A stretch of DNA of 64,000 nt from SHZI01 sp031409515 (lineage in GTDB: Bacteria > Pseudomonadota > Gammaproteobacteria > Steroidobacterales > GCA-2729495): assembly GCA_031409515.1 (NCBI GenBank), contig JANNXJ010000001.1, forward strand, positions 62,001-126,000, written 5' to 3'. Positions 37,075-44,843 of this stretch are shown one piece after another. Made by a program: the position numbers and the translations under genes. A model generated the notes under the pieces. The model searched no databases. It worked only from the letters and a program-made list of their open reading frames with translations, and was not told the DNA's origin. Within the stretch, counting starts at the first letter, position 1. Each line of letters begins with the position of its first letter.

Positions 37075-38120
37075 CGGGATTTTGGCGTGAATGACCCGCG
37101 GGCGATCAGTTCCTTTACCGAATCTTCAAACACCTTTTCGGTACCTGCATCATCCATTATCGGCAGGTTCTTCGGCCAGATCGTCTGGTCGTAGATTTTC
37201 CGGTAGATCTCGGTGCGCAGGTATGGCAGCCAGTTCTGGAAACGGGCCTTCTCGCGATAGTTGCGGAGTGCCTCGATGTTGATCTCGCTGGCGACGTAGC
37301 AGTCGTCCACCACGCTGCTCTGGGCCAGCACTTCCCCCTTGTACCCGACGATCATGGACTTGCCGCCCAGGGCCCCGCCAATCACGGTTGGCGGGTTGCC
37401 GGGCATGATCAGTGAACCGCAGTTGGGAGCAACCATATAGGCCGTGTTATCCACCGCCCGGGCCCGGTTCTGCACGTCCCAGATCTCCCGGGATACCCAG
37501 GGCTCGGGGAGGGAAGCCCGGTAGAGGATCTCGGCGCCGTTCATGGCAAAGCCCCGGTAGCTCTCCGGAAACGAGCCTTCCACGCCGACGCTGCCGCCGA
37601 TGTTGCCGATCTCCGTCTTGGCCACCGGGAAGAAGGCATCCAGCGTATCACCGTGGGTCTTCACCCACTGGTCGTACACGTCATGGGGCGTCGTGGAGTG
37701 TTCGACGAACAGCACCACATTCTTGCGGTGCTTGTAGATGATCTTGCCCGCAGGGTTGAGAATGAAGACCGTGTTGAAAAAGCGGTCCGGGTACTCCGGC
37801 AGCTTCTCCTTCAGCTGGCCGATCAGGTAAATGCCGTGCTGCTTTGCCTTGTTGCCGAGAAACTCGGTTTCCCAGCCCGGAATCTCGGCAGCCATGGTTG
37901 CCGTGTACTCGGCGGAGGAGAGGTGCAGGATCTCGTCCGCGAAGCCCTGGATGCAGCCTTCGCCCAGAGCGATGAGGCGTACGGGCAGCTCCAGGGAGCA
38001 GATGTGGCACACCAGGTCCACCATGTTCCCGATGTGGTTGAGGTTTTTCTCCACCTCACTGCGCTTCGCGCAGTGGCGCACGGTGGTCTGCAGGGCAACG
38101 GCGATATAGGGATCGATCAT
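37071..38120 (-). CDS. Nitrilase-like protein lacking the catalytic cysteine
   Basis: A 349-residue paralogue of the nitrilase at 28447-29583, with long shared stretches such as FPVAKTEIGNIG, FAMNGAEI and PEPW. It keeps the glutamate (Glu54, GEGC) and lysine (Lys133, KHRK) of the triad. The cysteine position reads Gly179 in IGGSVGVEGSFPE where the paralogue has LICAEGSYPE, and the underlying codon is clearly GGC. It therefore cannot use normal nitrilase thiol chemistry. The open frame is otherwise intact and of full length, so this is probably a functional pseudoenzyme or an enzyme of altered chemistry. It overlaps the UbiD gene by one base (TGATG). Confidence 0.88.
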   Translation of the reverse strand: MIDPYIAVALQTTVRHCAKRSEVEKNLNHIGNMVDLVCHICSLELPVRLIALGEGCIQGFADEILHLSSAEYTATMAAEIPGWETEFLGNKAKQHGIYLIGQLKEKLPEYPDRFFNTVFILNPAGKIIYKHRKNVVLFVEHSTTPHDVYDQWVKTHGDTLDAFFPVAKTEIGNIGGSVGVEGSFPESYRGFAMNGAEILYRASLPEPWVSREIWDVQNRARAVDNTAYMVAPNCGSLIMPGNPPTVIGGALGGKSMIVGYKGEVLAQSSVVDDCYVASEINIEALRNYREKARFQNWLPYLRTEIYRKIYDQTIWPKNLPIMDDAGTEKVFEDSVKELIARGSFTPKSR

Positions 38121-39529
38121 CAGGCCGCGGACTTCTTGTTGAGGTAATCAGCGAGCTGGACCTTGCCAGCCCCGGGGATGACAGGCCGGAGTAGCTTGTC
38201 CCGGTCTTCCATATCCATCGTGGCGTCCACGCCGACCCGCATGGATCCGCGGCCCTCCTTGGCGCACCGCTCAAGCTCCCAGCTTTCAACGTCGGGGATC
38301 ACCCGGAACTTGTTGGCGTCGCCGATCCGGGTCCAGATGGCCCACTCGACGTCTTCGAGGTCATGAACGTTCACGTCGTCGTCGACCACGACGATGCGCT
38401 TGGTAATGTGGCTCACGGGGAAGAAGCCGCCGGCCATCCTGAAAGCCGCATCGATCATCTCCCCGGGCTCAGCGTCGCTCTTCTTCGCGATGGAAAAGAC
38501 GATATGTGCCATGGAGCCAAACTTCGGGTCCAGGTACACGTTGATGTCACGGATCTGGGGCAACTGCCTGCGCAGCGCGCCAGCCAGGCCCCGCTGGATC
38601 GAGAAGATCGCCATCGAGCCCAGCGTGTTGTGCTCCGGGTTCTTGCCCGCCAGGATCGAGTAGAACATGGCGTCCTTGCGGTGAGTGATAGCGGTGATCT
38701 CGGTGACGGGCGCGGTCTCGGGGCCGTACTGCCCGGCAAATTCGCCCAGCGTGTTCACGATCTTCCGGGAGAAGTCTACCCGACCCTCGATGATCATCTC
38801 GGCGTTCGCGGGGACCAGCAGGTCGCTGGTTTCACATTTCACGAGATCAATGGCCTTGCCCTGGAGGGCGCCGGCGACGTCCAGTTCCGACTGGTCAGCG
38901 GGTAGCTTGCAGGCAGCCGCCATCTGCAGGGCAGGCTCCACACCAATTGCCAGGGCGATGGGCATGGAGGTGCCGTTGTTCTCGGCATGCTGATAGAAGG
39001 TCCGGAGGTCGGACAGGGAGCTGGCGTTCACGGCGACGATGTTCTTGCCCAGAATCAGGGTGCGATAGACGCCGACATTCAGGTGTCCGGTGTGGGGGTT
39101 GCGCGAAAAGCCGCAGGCCGCCGTGATGAAGGCGCCGCTGTCCAGTTCGAAGACCGTGGGTACAGGAATATCCGCCAGGTTGATCTCGCTGCCGGTGCGC
39201 ACCACATCCTTCACGGGGCCGGTGGCTACTACCCTGGGGGCAATGCGGCTGGCCTTGGCCTTCTCGAAGCGGGCGTCCATGTCCTTGGCGGTAAAGGGGT
39301 CGCCCGGCCTGATACCGAGAGCCCAGCCGTAGCACTCGATCCGGTTGAGCACGCCGCCGATCACCGGAAACTTCGCGCCCTTCACGTTCTCGAAGATGAA
39401 GGCCTTGCGCTGCTTCTCGATCTGCTCCATGACGGCCGGCATCTCGAACTTGGGCTCGACGGCGCGGCTGATGCGATACAGTTCGCCGCGCTCCTCAAGA
39501 ATCTTTACCAGGCCTCTGAAATCCAGCAC
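38120..39529 (-). CDS. UbiD-family prenyl-FMN decarboxylase
   Basis: A 469-residue member of the UbiD family, which reversibly decarboxylates aromatic or alpha,beta-unsaturated acids using prenylated FMN. The family signature VVVDDDVNVHDLEDVEWAI is present, as are the prFMN-site arginine (Arg156, GVYR) and the catalytic glutamate (Glu263, LGEFAGQY). The second conserved glutamate, normally five residues upstream, appears to be Asn259, which is unusual. No ubiX flavin prenyltransferase gene is adjacent, so the cofactor must come from elsewhere. It heads an operon with a nitrilase-like protein and an MFS transporter; the likely substrate is an imported carboxylic acid. Confidence 0.9.
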   Translation of the reverse strand: MLDFRGLVKILEERGELYRISRAVEPKFEMPAVMEQIEKQRKAFIFENVKGAKFPVIGGVLNRIECYGWALGIRPGDPFTAKDMDARFEKAKASRIAPRVVATGPVKDVVRTGSEINLADIPVPTVFELDSGAFITAACGFSRNPHTGHLNVGVYRTLILGKNIVAVNASSLSDLRTFYQHAENNGTSMPIALAIGVEPALQMAAACKLPADQSELDVAGALQGKAIDLVKCETSDLLVPANAEMIIEGRVDFSRKIVNTLGEFAGQYGPETAPVTEITAITHRKDAMFYSILAGKNPEHNTLGSMAIFSIQRGLAGALRRQLPQIRDINVYLDPKFGSMAHIVFSIAKKSDAEPGEMIDAAFRMAGGFFPVSHITKRIVVVDDDVNVHDLEDVEWAIWTRIGDANKFRVIPDVESWELERCAKEGRGSMRVGVDATMDMEDRDKLLRPVIPGAGKVQLADYLNKKSAA

Positions 39530-39610
39530 GGGGGGGTCTCCTGCGAATGCGGTATGCGTCGCATTGTAAGCCGCTGGGGTGGCGTGCCGTCAGTCCTTGC
39601 GGCCTGGTGT

Positions 39611-39661
39611 CCGCAGGTCGGGATCCACCCTCCTGGGGGCTTCAACCCCTGTGACCTGCGG
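39611..39661. repeat. Inverted repeat between ubiD-family and ilvY genes
   Basis: Nine-base arms CCGCAGGTC (39611-39619) and GACCTGCGG (39653-39661) flank a 33-base loop that has its own small GGGG/CCCC hairpin. No T-run follows on either strand, so it is at best a weak or Rho-assisted terminator for ilvY. Confidence 0.4.
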
Positions 39662-39684
39662 TCTGGTTACCGGCGCTAGAAAAT

Positions 39685-40542
39685 CTAGATTCGTGCTGCC
39701 CAGAAGGCCCGTATCAGGGGACTGCGGAGCTTCTTCTCCAGCGTGAACAGACCCACCTCGTAGGGCGCCAGGGCCGGCCGCACCTGCAACTGACGCACCT
39801 TCCCCGCCAGCGGGCTGGCCTCCAGCACGATCTCCGGTACGACTCCGACACCGAACCCCAGGCTGACCATGCTGACGATGGCCTCATTACCTGCCACCTG
39901 GGCGTAGATCCGGGGCTGCACGCCACGTTCCCGGAACCAGTGGTCGGTGCGTTGTCGGGCCAGGCCGCTCTCCGGCAGCACCATCGGTGTCGTGGCCCAT
40001 TCCCGGGGGTTGGGCCGCGGTTTGCCGGCCTCCGCGATAAACACGAGCCGCGAGCGGGCGATGGGCCTGAAGGCAAGCCCGGCGGGCAGTACATCGGGTC
40101 GCGCACCGATGGCTATGTCCTCACTGCCCGCCATGACCCGGGCGATAGCGTGCTCCGGATCGCCGGTGTGCAGCTTCAGTTCGATGCGGGGATGATCGCG
40201 ACGCAGTTTGCCCAGTAGTTCGAAGAGGAAGCTGTAGCTCGCGGTCACCGAGCAGTAGAGGCTGACCTCACCCTGCAGGTCGCCCGACTGCTCCTGCACC
40301 GTGTGCCGGACCACGTCCCAGCCGGTGAGCACGTCCCGGGCCCAGGCGAGGAAGGTTTCGCCCTGCCGGGTCAGGGCGACGGAGCGGTTGTCCCGGTCGA
40401 AGAGCACGGCACCGACGTCTTTCTCCAGCTGCCGGATGCTGCGGCTGAGAGCTGACGGGCTGATGTTGCCGGCTGCACTGGCCCGCCCAAAGTGGAGGCC
40501 TTCGGCGAGGTGCATAAACTGGCGCAGTTGCCGGATGTCCAT
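39685..40542 (-). CDS. ilvY: LysR-type regulator IlvY
   Basis: A 285-residue LysR-family activator of ilvC, divergent from ilvC exactly as in enterobacteria. The N-terminal helix-turn-helix reads LHFGRASAAGNISPSALSRSIRQLEKDVG (shown here only as the family pattern HFGRAS...SPSALSR). The effector domain keeps features of E. coli IlvY, such as CSVTASYSFL, KLHTGDPEHA, the MVSMVSLGFGVGVVPE segment and a C-terminal LIRAFW. The preferred start is MDIRQLRQF at 40542. In the known system the substrates acetolactate and acetohydroxybutyrate act as inducers. Confidence 0.93.
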   Translation of the reverse strand: MDIRQLRQFMHLAEGLHFGRASAAGNISPSALSRSIRQLEKDVGAVLFDRDNRSVALTRQGETFLAWARDVLTGWDVVRHTVQEQSGDLQGEVSLYCSVTASYSFLFELLGKLRRDHPRIELKLHTGDPEHAIARVMAGSEDIAIGARPDVLPAGLAFRPIARSRLVFIAEAGKPRPNPREWATTPMVLPESGLARQRTDHWFRERGVQPRIYAQVAGNEAIVSMVSLGFGVGVVPEIVLEASPLAGKVRQLQVRPALAPYEVGLFTLEKKLRSPLIRAFWAARI

Positions 40543-40573
40543 TCCGATAGTGTTGCACAAAGTGGCATATGAC

Positions 40574-40599
40574 GTTGCATTTATATCGATTTACGCAAC
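40574..40599. promoter_or_regulatory. Predicted IlvY operator
   Basis: An inverted repeat with arms GTTGC (40574-40578) and GCAAC (40595-40599), with further inner symmetry around TATAT/ATTTA, lies in the ilvY-ilvC intergenic region. A second GTTGC half-site (in TGTTGCACAA, 40551-40560) is close by, giving a tandem-site arrangement like the O1/O2 sites known for IlvY. The sites are upstream of and overlap the predicted ilvC -35 element. Confidence 0.65.
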
Positions 40600-40618
40600 G
40601 TGCCGCCGGGACTAGAGT
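40590..40618 (+). promoter_or_regulatory. Predicted ilvC sigma-70 promoter
   Basis: A TTTACG element (40590-40595) and a TAGAGT element (40613-40618) are separated by 17 bases, each matching four of six consensus positions. The IlvY-type palindrome overlaps the -35 region, which is the expected layout for a weak promoter that needs an activator. Confidence 0.5.
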
Positions 40619-40645
40619 AGCCCCCTCATAACCGGAGGTCCTGCC

Positions 40646-41662
40646 ATGAAGGTCTACTACGACAAGGATTGCGATATCTCGATCATCCGCGGCCGCAAGG
40701 TCGCGATCATTGGCTACGGCTCCCAGGGTCATGCCCACGCAGGCAACCTGCAGGATTCCGGCGTGGCAGTCACTGTCGGCATGAAGCCCGGCTCGCCGTC
40801 CCGACGCAAGGTCGAGGCCCACGGCATCAAGGTGGCCGATGTGCCCGCTGCCGTGAAGGATGCTGACGTCGTCATGATCCTCACGCCCGACGAGTTCCAG
40901 GCGGCGCTCTACACCAACGAGATCGAACCTAATATCCGCAAGGGCGCCACGCTCGCCTTTGCCCACGGCTTCTCCATTCACTTCGAGACCATCAAGCCCC
41001 GGGCCGATCTCGATGTGATCATGATCGCGCCGAAGGCCCCGGGACACACGGTGCGCTCCGAGTTCCAGGCGGGCCGGGGCATCCCCGATCTCGTCGCCGT
41101 GGCCCAGGATGCCTCCGGGAAGGCGCTCGCCACCGCGCTCTCCTATGCGTCTGCCATCGGCGGTGGCCGCACGGGCATCATCGGCACCACCTTCAAGGAC
41201 GAGTGCGAGACGGACCTCTTCGGCGAACAGTCGGTGCTTTGCGGCGGTTGCGTCGAGCTGGTAAAGGCGGGTTTCGAGACGCTGGTGGAGGCGGGCTACC
41301 CGGCCGAGATGGCGTACTTTGAATGCCTGCACGAACTGAAACTGATCGTGGACCTCATGTACCAGGGCGGCATCGCCGACATGAACTACTCGATCTCCAA
41401 CAACGCGGAGTTCGGTGAGTACGTCACGGGCCCGAAGATCATCAACGCCGAGTCCCGCAAGGCAATGCGTGAGGCGCTGACCAATATCCAGAACGGCTCC
41501 TACGCGAAGCGCTTTGTCGCCGAGGGTGCCGCCGGCTACCCGGAGATGACGAAGGCCCGGGCCGCCAATGCGGCTCACCCCATAGAGACGGTCGGGGCGG
41601 AACTGCGGACGATGATGCCCTGGATCGCGGCCAACAAGATCGTGGACAAGAGCAAGAACTGA
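40646..41662 (+). CDS. ilvC: Ketol-acid reductoisomerase (class I)
   Basis: IlvC converts 2-acetolactate or acetohydroxybutyrate to dihydroxy acids in valine, leucine and isoleucine synthesis, using Mg2+ and NADPH. At 338 residues it is the short class I form. The Rossmann motif is GYGSQGHAHAGNLQDSG, the NADPH-phosphate loop is PGSPSRRKVEAHG, and the C-terminal knotted domain has TTFKDECETDLFGEQ with acidic metal ligands. GGAGG precedes the ATG by 7 bases. Other ilv genes are not adjacent; control by the divergent IlvY is expected. Confidence 0.98.
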   Translation: MKVYYDKDCDISIIRGRKVAIIGYGSQGHAHAGNLQDSGVAVTVGMKPGSPSRRKVEAHGIKVADVPAAVKDADVVMILTPDEFQAALYTNEIEPNIRKGATLAFAHGFSIHFETIKPRADLDVIMIAPKAPGHTVRSEFQAGRGIPDLVAVAQDASGKALATALSYASAIGGGRTGIIGTTFKDECETDLFGEQSVLCGGCVELVKAGFETLVEAGYPAEMAYFECLHELKLIVDLMYQGGIADMNYSISNNAEFGEYVTGPKIINAESRKAMREALTNIQNGSYAKRFVAEGAAGYPEMTKARAANAAHPIETVGAELRTMMPWIAANKIVDKSKN

Positions 41663-41687
41663 GGGTTAGGGCGGCAGAATCGGGTCC

Positions 41688-42860
41688 ATGAACGAACCAG
41701 ACACCGGGAGCGTGGACAGGCTGGCTGATACGCTGGCCTATCTGGATGACCGGCCCCATTTCCAGGCGGTGGCAGGCGTACTCGCCTGCATCGTGCTGGC
41801 GTTGCTGGCCGACTGGGTCGTACGGACCGCTCTCCGGCGCTCCGCGGGCCAGTGGCCGGAGTGGTCCATTGAACGTCTTGGACACCTCGCCCGTCAGGCC
41901 GTCTTCTCCACGGTCGTATTGCTGGGCGTCATGTGGGTCATTGGGTCTGTCGAACTGGCCGCCCGCCCGGAAGCCGTTGCACTGGCGGTCAGCAAGACGC
42001 TGGTGATTGTTGCCTGGTTGTTCTTCAGCGTCAGGATCATCCGCATCCTGCTTGACGCACTGGGCCGCCGGCCCGTGCCGCCACCCATCGCCCAGCCCAC
42101 CACGGCCACGCTGGTGCGCAACGCGTTCACGGTCATTCTCGGCCTGGCCAGTCTTTACGCGGTTCTGATTGCCTGGGAAGTCAATGTTACCGGCCTCGTC
42201 GCGTCGGCGGGTATTCTCGGCCTGGCCCTCTCTCTGGCCGCCCAGGACACGCTGAGCAACCTCGTGGCGGGGATCGCGATCCTGACCGACAAGCCCTATC
42301 GCATTGGTGACTACATCGTGCTCGACACGGGTGAGCGGGGTGCTGTCACTGCCATCGGCCTGCGGAGCACGCGCCTGCTGACGCGGGACGACGTGGAAGT
42401 GAGCATTCCAAACGGCGTCATGGGCCGGGCCAAGATCGTGAATGAATCCGGCAGCCCCGTACGGAAGTATCGGTTGCGTGTGCCGGTGCGGGTCAGTTAC
42501 GGATCAGACATCGACCAGGTCATGGCGCTGATGCTGGCTACGGCCGCAGCGCACGCCCAGGTGTGTGACGTACCGGAACCCAGGATGCGCCTGCGCAACT
42601 TTGGCGACTCGGGCCTGGAGTTCGAGATGCTGTGCTGGATCGATCAGCCCGCCAATCGCGGCCTCGTGCTGCACGAATTGAATTGCTCGATCTACCGGAT
42701 CTTCGAACGGGAAGGCATCGTCATGCCCATTCCCCAGCAGGAGGTGCATCTCAGGGGATCTTCAACCAGGGAAACATCTCAGGATCGAGATCAGGAACCA
42801 GAGGACCTCCCAGCCACAGCCACTGGGCCAGCCAGGCACTTGTCAGGCCCAGAAAAATAG
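41688..42860 (+). CDS. MscS-type mechanosensitive channel
   Basis: A 390-residue inner-membrane channel of the MscS family, which releases osmolytes upon hypo-osmotic shock. Four N-terminal helices (about residues 20-45, 65-85, 95-115, 140-165) are followed by the pore helix TM3 (GLVASAGILGLALSLAAQDTL), with the Gly/Ala pattern typical of MscS. The beta domain (PYRIGDYIVLDTGERGAVTAIG, with SIPNG) and the C-terminal cage follow, and the conserved MPIPQQ strand is near residue 350. The last 30 residues are a polar tail encoded over the 3' end of the convergent SLC13 gene (110-base overlap). Confidence 0.93.
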   Translation: MNEPDTGSVDRLADTLAYLDDRPHFQAVAGVLACIVLALLADWVVRTALRRSAGQWPEWSIERLGHLARQAVFSTVVLLGVMWVIGSVELAARPEAVALAVSKTLVIVAWLFFSVRIIRILLDALGRRPVPPPIAQPTTATLVRNAFTVILGLASLYAVLIAWEVNVTGLVASAGILGLALSLAAQDTLSNLVAGIAILTDKPYRIGDYIVLDTGERGAVTAIGLRSTRLLTRDDVEVSIPNGVMGRAKIVNESGSPVRKYRLRVPVRVSYGSDIDQVMALMLATAAAHAQVCDVPEPRMRLRNFGDSGLEFEMLCWIDQPANRGLVLHELNCSIYRIFEREGIVMPIPQQEVHLRGSSTRETSQDRDQEPEDLPATATGPARHLSGPEK

Positions 42861-44583
42861 TCAGTGGCACGCCCACGCGCAGGAAGTCACCAAAACGGTA
42901 TTGACCCGGATTGAGGATCAGCAGGTTGCCGTGGTGGCCGATGGGTGTCAGGAAAGAGGCGACGGCACCGAGCGCCGTACACACCACGAAGGGTGGCAGG
43001 GGCAGGCCGAGGGCGATGGCCACCGAGATCGCTACCGGGCCCAGCAGCACCACTGTCGCGGAATCAGACAGTATCTGGGTCAGCAGGGCTGCCGCACCGA
43101 ACATCACGAGCAGCACCTCGAACGGTGTCCAGCCGGCCGTGTAGGTCAGCAGCAGATTCGCAAAGACCCCCGCCGTGCCCGTCTTGGCCATCGCTATACC
43201 CAGAGGAATCACGCCGGCGATCATCACGAAGATGCGCACGTCGATTTCCCGATAGGCGTGGGCCACGGTCAGGCACCGGGTGGCGACCATGGCGACGGCG
43301 CCAGTCAAGAAGGCAATCTCCGCGGGCACCAGATCAGTGGCCGCTGCGGTGATGGACGCGACCATGATGCCCAGCGCCAGGGGCCAGCGGTGCCGGGGTT
43401 TCTCGTCTCCCGCGAAGGGCACCATCATCAGGAAGCCCCGGTGTTCCGAGAGTTCGAGGAACTTGTCCGGGCTGCCCCACAGCACCAGCACATCGCCCTG
43501 CTGCAGCCGCACGGCTGACAGTTCTTCGCGGATCCAGCCTTCCTTGCGCCACAAGCCCACCACGACCACGCCGAGCGAACGCCGGAAATCAACTTCGCCA
43601 ACCGTGCGCCCGATGAACTCGGAGTGGGGCGCAACCAGGGCCTGAACCAGTTGTTCCCCAACGCGGCCGTCGTCCTTGCTGTCGCCATACTTGGCCACCG
43701 CGTGCAGCGCCAGGCCGGGTTCATTCTGCACCGAGGCTATCTCGTCGGGCGACGCCCGGACGAGCAGCACGTCGTGGGCGTTCAGGGTGCCCTCTCGTGA
43801 GGGGGTATTGCGCGTACCGCCCTGCCGTAACCACTCAATCACCTGGAGGCGGTCCTCGAACTTGCTCTCGAACTCCTGCAGGGTCTTGCCAGTCCACGGG
43901 GAGTCGGTTTCGATGACGAGTTCGATGTAGTACTGATCCAGCCGAAGGTAGTCCGCTTCGGCCCCGGCGGCGCCGCGCTTTGGCAGCAACCATCGCCCCA
44001 GCAACATGTAGACAAGCCCCAGCAAGACGAGCGCTGCCCCGATAGGCGTGATCGAAAAGAGACTCAGACCGGTGCCACCTTCGCGCTGGAGCAGGTTGCT
44101 AGCCAGGAGGAAGGCTGGCGCGCTGATGACCGTAAGCGTTGTTCCGAGGGACGCAGCCAGTGACATGGGCATCAGCACACGGGAGGGTGGCAGGCCCTTC
44201 TCCCTGGCAATCCGCATGAGGATCGGCAACATCATGGCGGTGACCATCAGGTGATGGGAAAACGCCGCCAGCGCAGCCACTGCGGGCATGACAACGGCGA
44301 TGGTGCGCCACTCGCTGCCGCCCGCTGCCCGCCCGATCAGGGCGCCGATACGCTCGGTCAGGCCGGTGGCTGCCAGCCCGCCGGACAGCACGAAGACCGA
44401 GGCCACGATGATGGCCGGTTCACTGCTGAAGCCGGAGAGCGCTTCATCGGCCGTGAGAATTCCCGTGAGCGTCAGCGCCGCGAGAATCAGCATGGCGGTC
44501 ACGTCGACACGAAACCTTTCCGTGACGAACAGGACAAGGCCCGCGCCCAGGATAAGCAGAAAGGTAACCTGCTGGAATTCCAC
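42751..44583 (-). CDS. SLC13/DASS-type anion permease with RCK_C domains
   Basis: A 610-residue permease of the divalent anion:Na+ symporter type. About five helices occupy residues 1-195. A soluble central region (about 205-385) contains two RCK_C/TrkA-C-like domains (ELVIETDSPWTGKTLQEFESK and ALVAPHSEFIGRTVGEVDFRR). A second helical half (about 400-600) carries the family's SDSATVVLLGPVAIS-type motif (the SNT/SDSA re-entrant hairpin). Proteins of this layout transport sulfate, molybdate or dicarboxylates; which one is unclear. It converges with the MscS gene. Confidence 0.9.
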   Translation of the reverse strand: MEFQQVTFLLILGAGLVLFVTERFRVDVTAMLILAALTLTGILTADEALSGFSSEPAIIVASVFVLSGGLAATGLTERIGALIGRAAGGSEWRTIAVVMPAVAALAAFSHHLMVTAMMLPILMRIAREKGLPPSRVLMPMSLAASLGTTLTVISAPAFLLASNLLQREGGTGLSLFSITPIGAALVLLGLVYMLLGRWLLPKRGAAGAEADYLRLDQYYIELVIETDSPWTGKTLQEFESKFEDRLQVIEWLRQGGTRNTPSREGTLNAHDVLLVRASPDEIASVQNEPGLALHAVAKYGDSKDDGRVGEQLVQALVAPHSEFIGRTVGEVDFRRSLGVVVVGLWRKEGWIREELSAVRLQQGDVLVLWGSPDKFLELSEHRGFLMMVPFAGDEKPRHRWPLALGIMVASITAAATDLVPAEIAFLTGAVAMVATRCLTVAHAYREIDVRIFVMIAGVIPLGIAMAKTGTAGVFANLLLTYTAGWTPFEVLLVMFGAAALLTQILSDSATVVLLGPVAISVAIALGLPLPPFVVCTALGAVASFLTPIGHHGNLLILNPGQYRFGDFLRVGVPLTIFLGLTSAWLAQWLWLGGPLVPDLDPEMFPWLKIP

Positions 44584-44600
44584 GTTCGGGGTTGGTCCCG

Positions 44601-44714
44601 TTACGCTGCCAGTGGGCTACTGCCGTTACTGAGATTCAGTTGGATGGTCCGTGCCTTGTCGGTGGGGACGTGGATGCTGATGAGGGCATCATACAGCGGG
44701 CAAAGGTAGTCCAT
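44601..44714 (-). CDS. Possible 37-residue small ORF (or gene remnant)
   Basis: This short frame begins MDYLCPLYDALISIHV and ends in a TAA, 17 bases before the SLC13 start codon. GAGG sits 6 bases before the ATG. The N-terminal part resembles the start of small coiled-coil proteins (pattern LYDALxSIxVPxDKAR), after which the similarity stops, so it may be the remnant of a longer gene. It might equally be a leader or upstream ORF for the permease. Expression is unproven. Confidence 0.35.
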   Translation of the reverse strand: MDYLCPLYDALISIHVPTDKARTIQLNLSNGSSPLAA

Positions 44715-44755
44715 GGAGAGCCTCAACGCGTAAACGGTCGGGAGGGGCTTTATTC

Positions 44756-44783
44756 AGCCTGTGCGCCCTGTGCACCCTGTGCG
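44756..44783 (+). repeat. Short tandem repeat (9-bp unit, about 3 copies)
   Basis: The 9-base unit CCTGTGCRC is repeated about three times in the gap between the small ORF and the cyclase gene. No function is apparent; it is a likely slippage site near the cyclase promoter region. Confidence 0.6.
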
Positions 44784-44843
44784 TGGAAATTAGGTGACCC
44801 GTCGCCCACCGGGCCAGGTTCGGCCCGTGCTGTAATCCCCACT

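Noticed and set aside
44592..44843. N-terminal extension of the cyclase with CAPCAPC repeats
   Set aside because: It comes from a 9-bp tandem repeat and covers an intergenic region; the ATG at 44844 fits the normal domain start.
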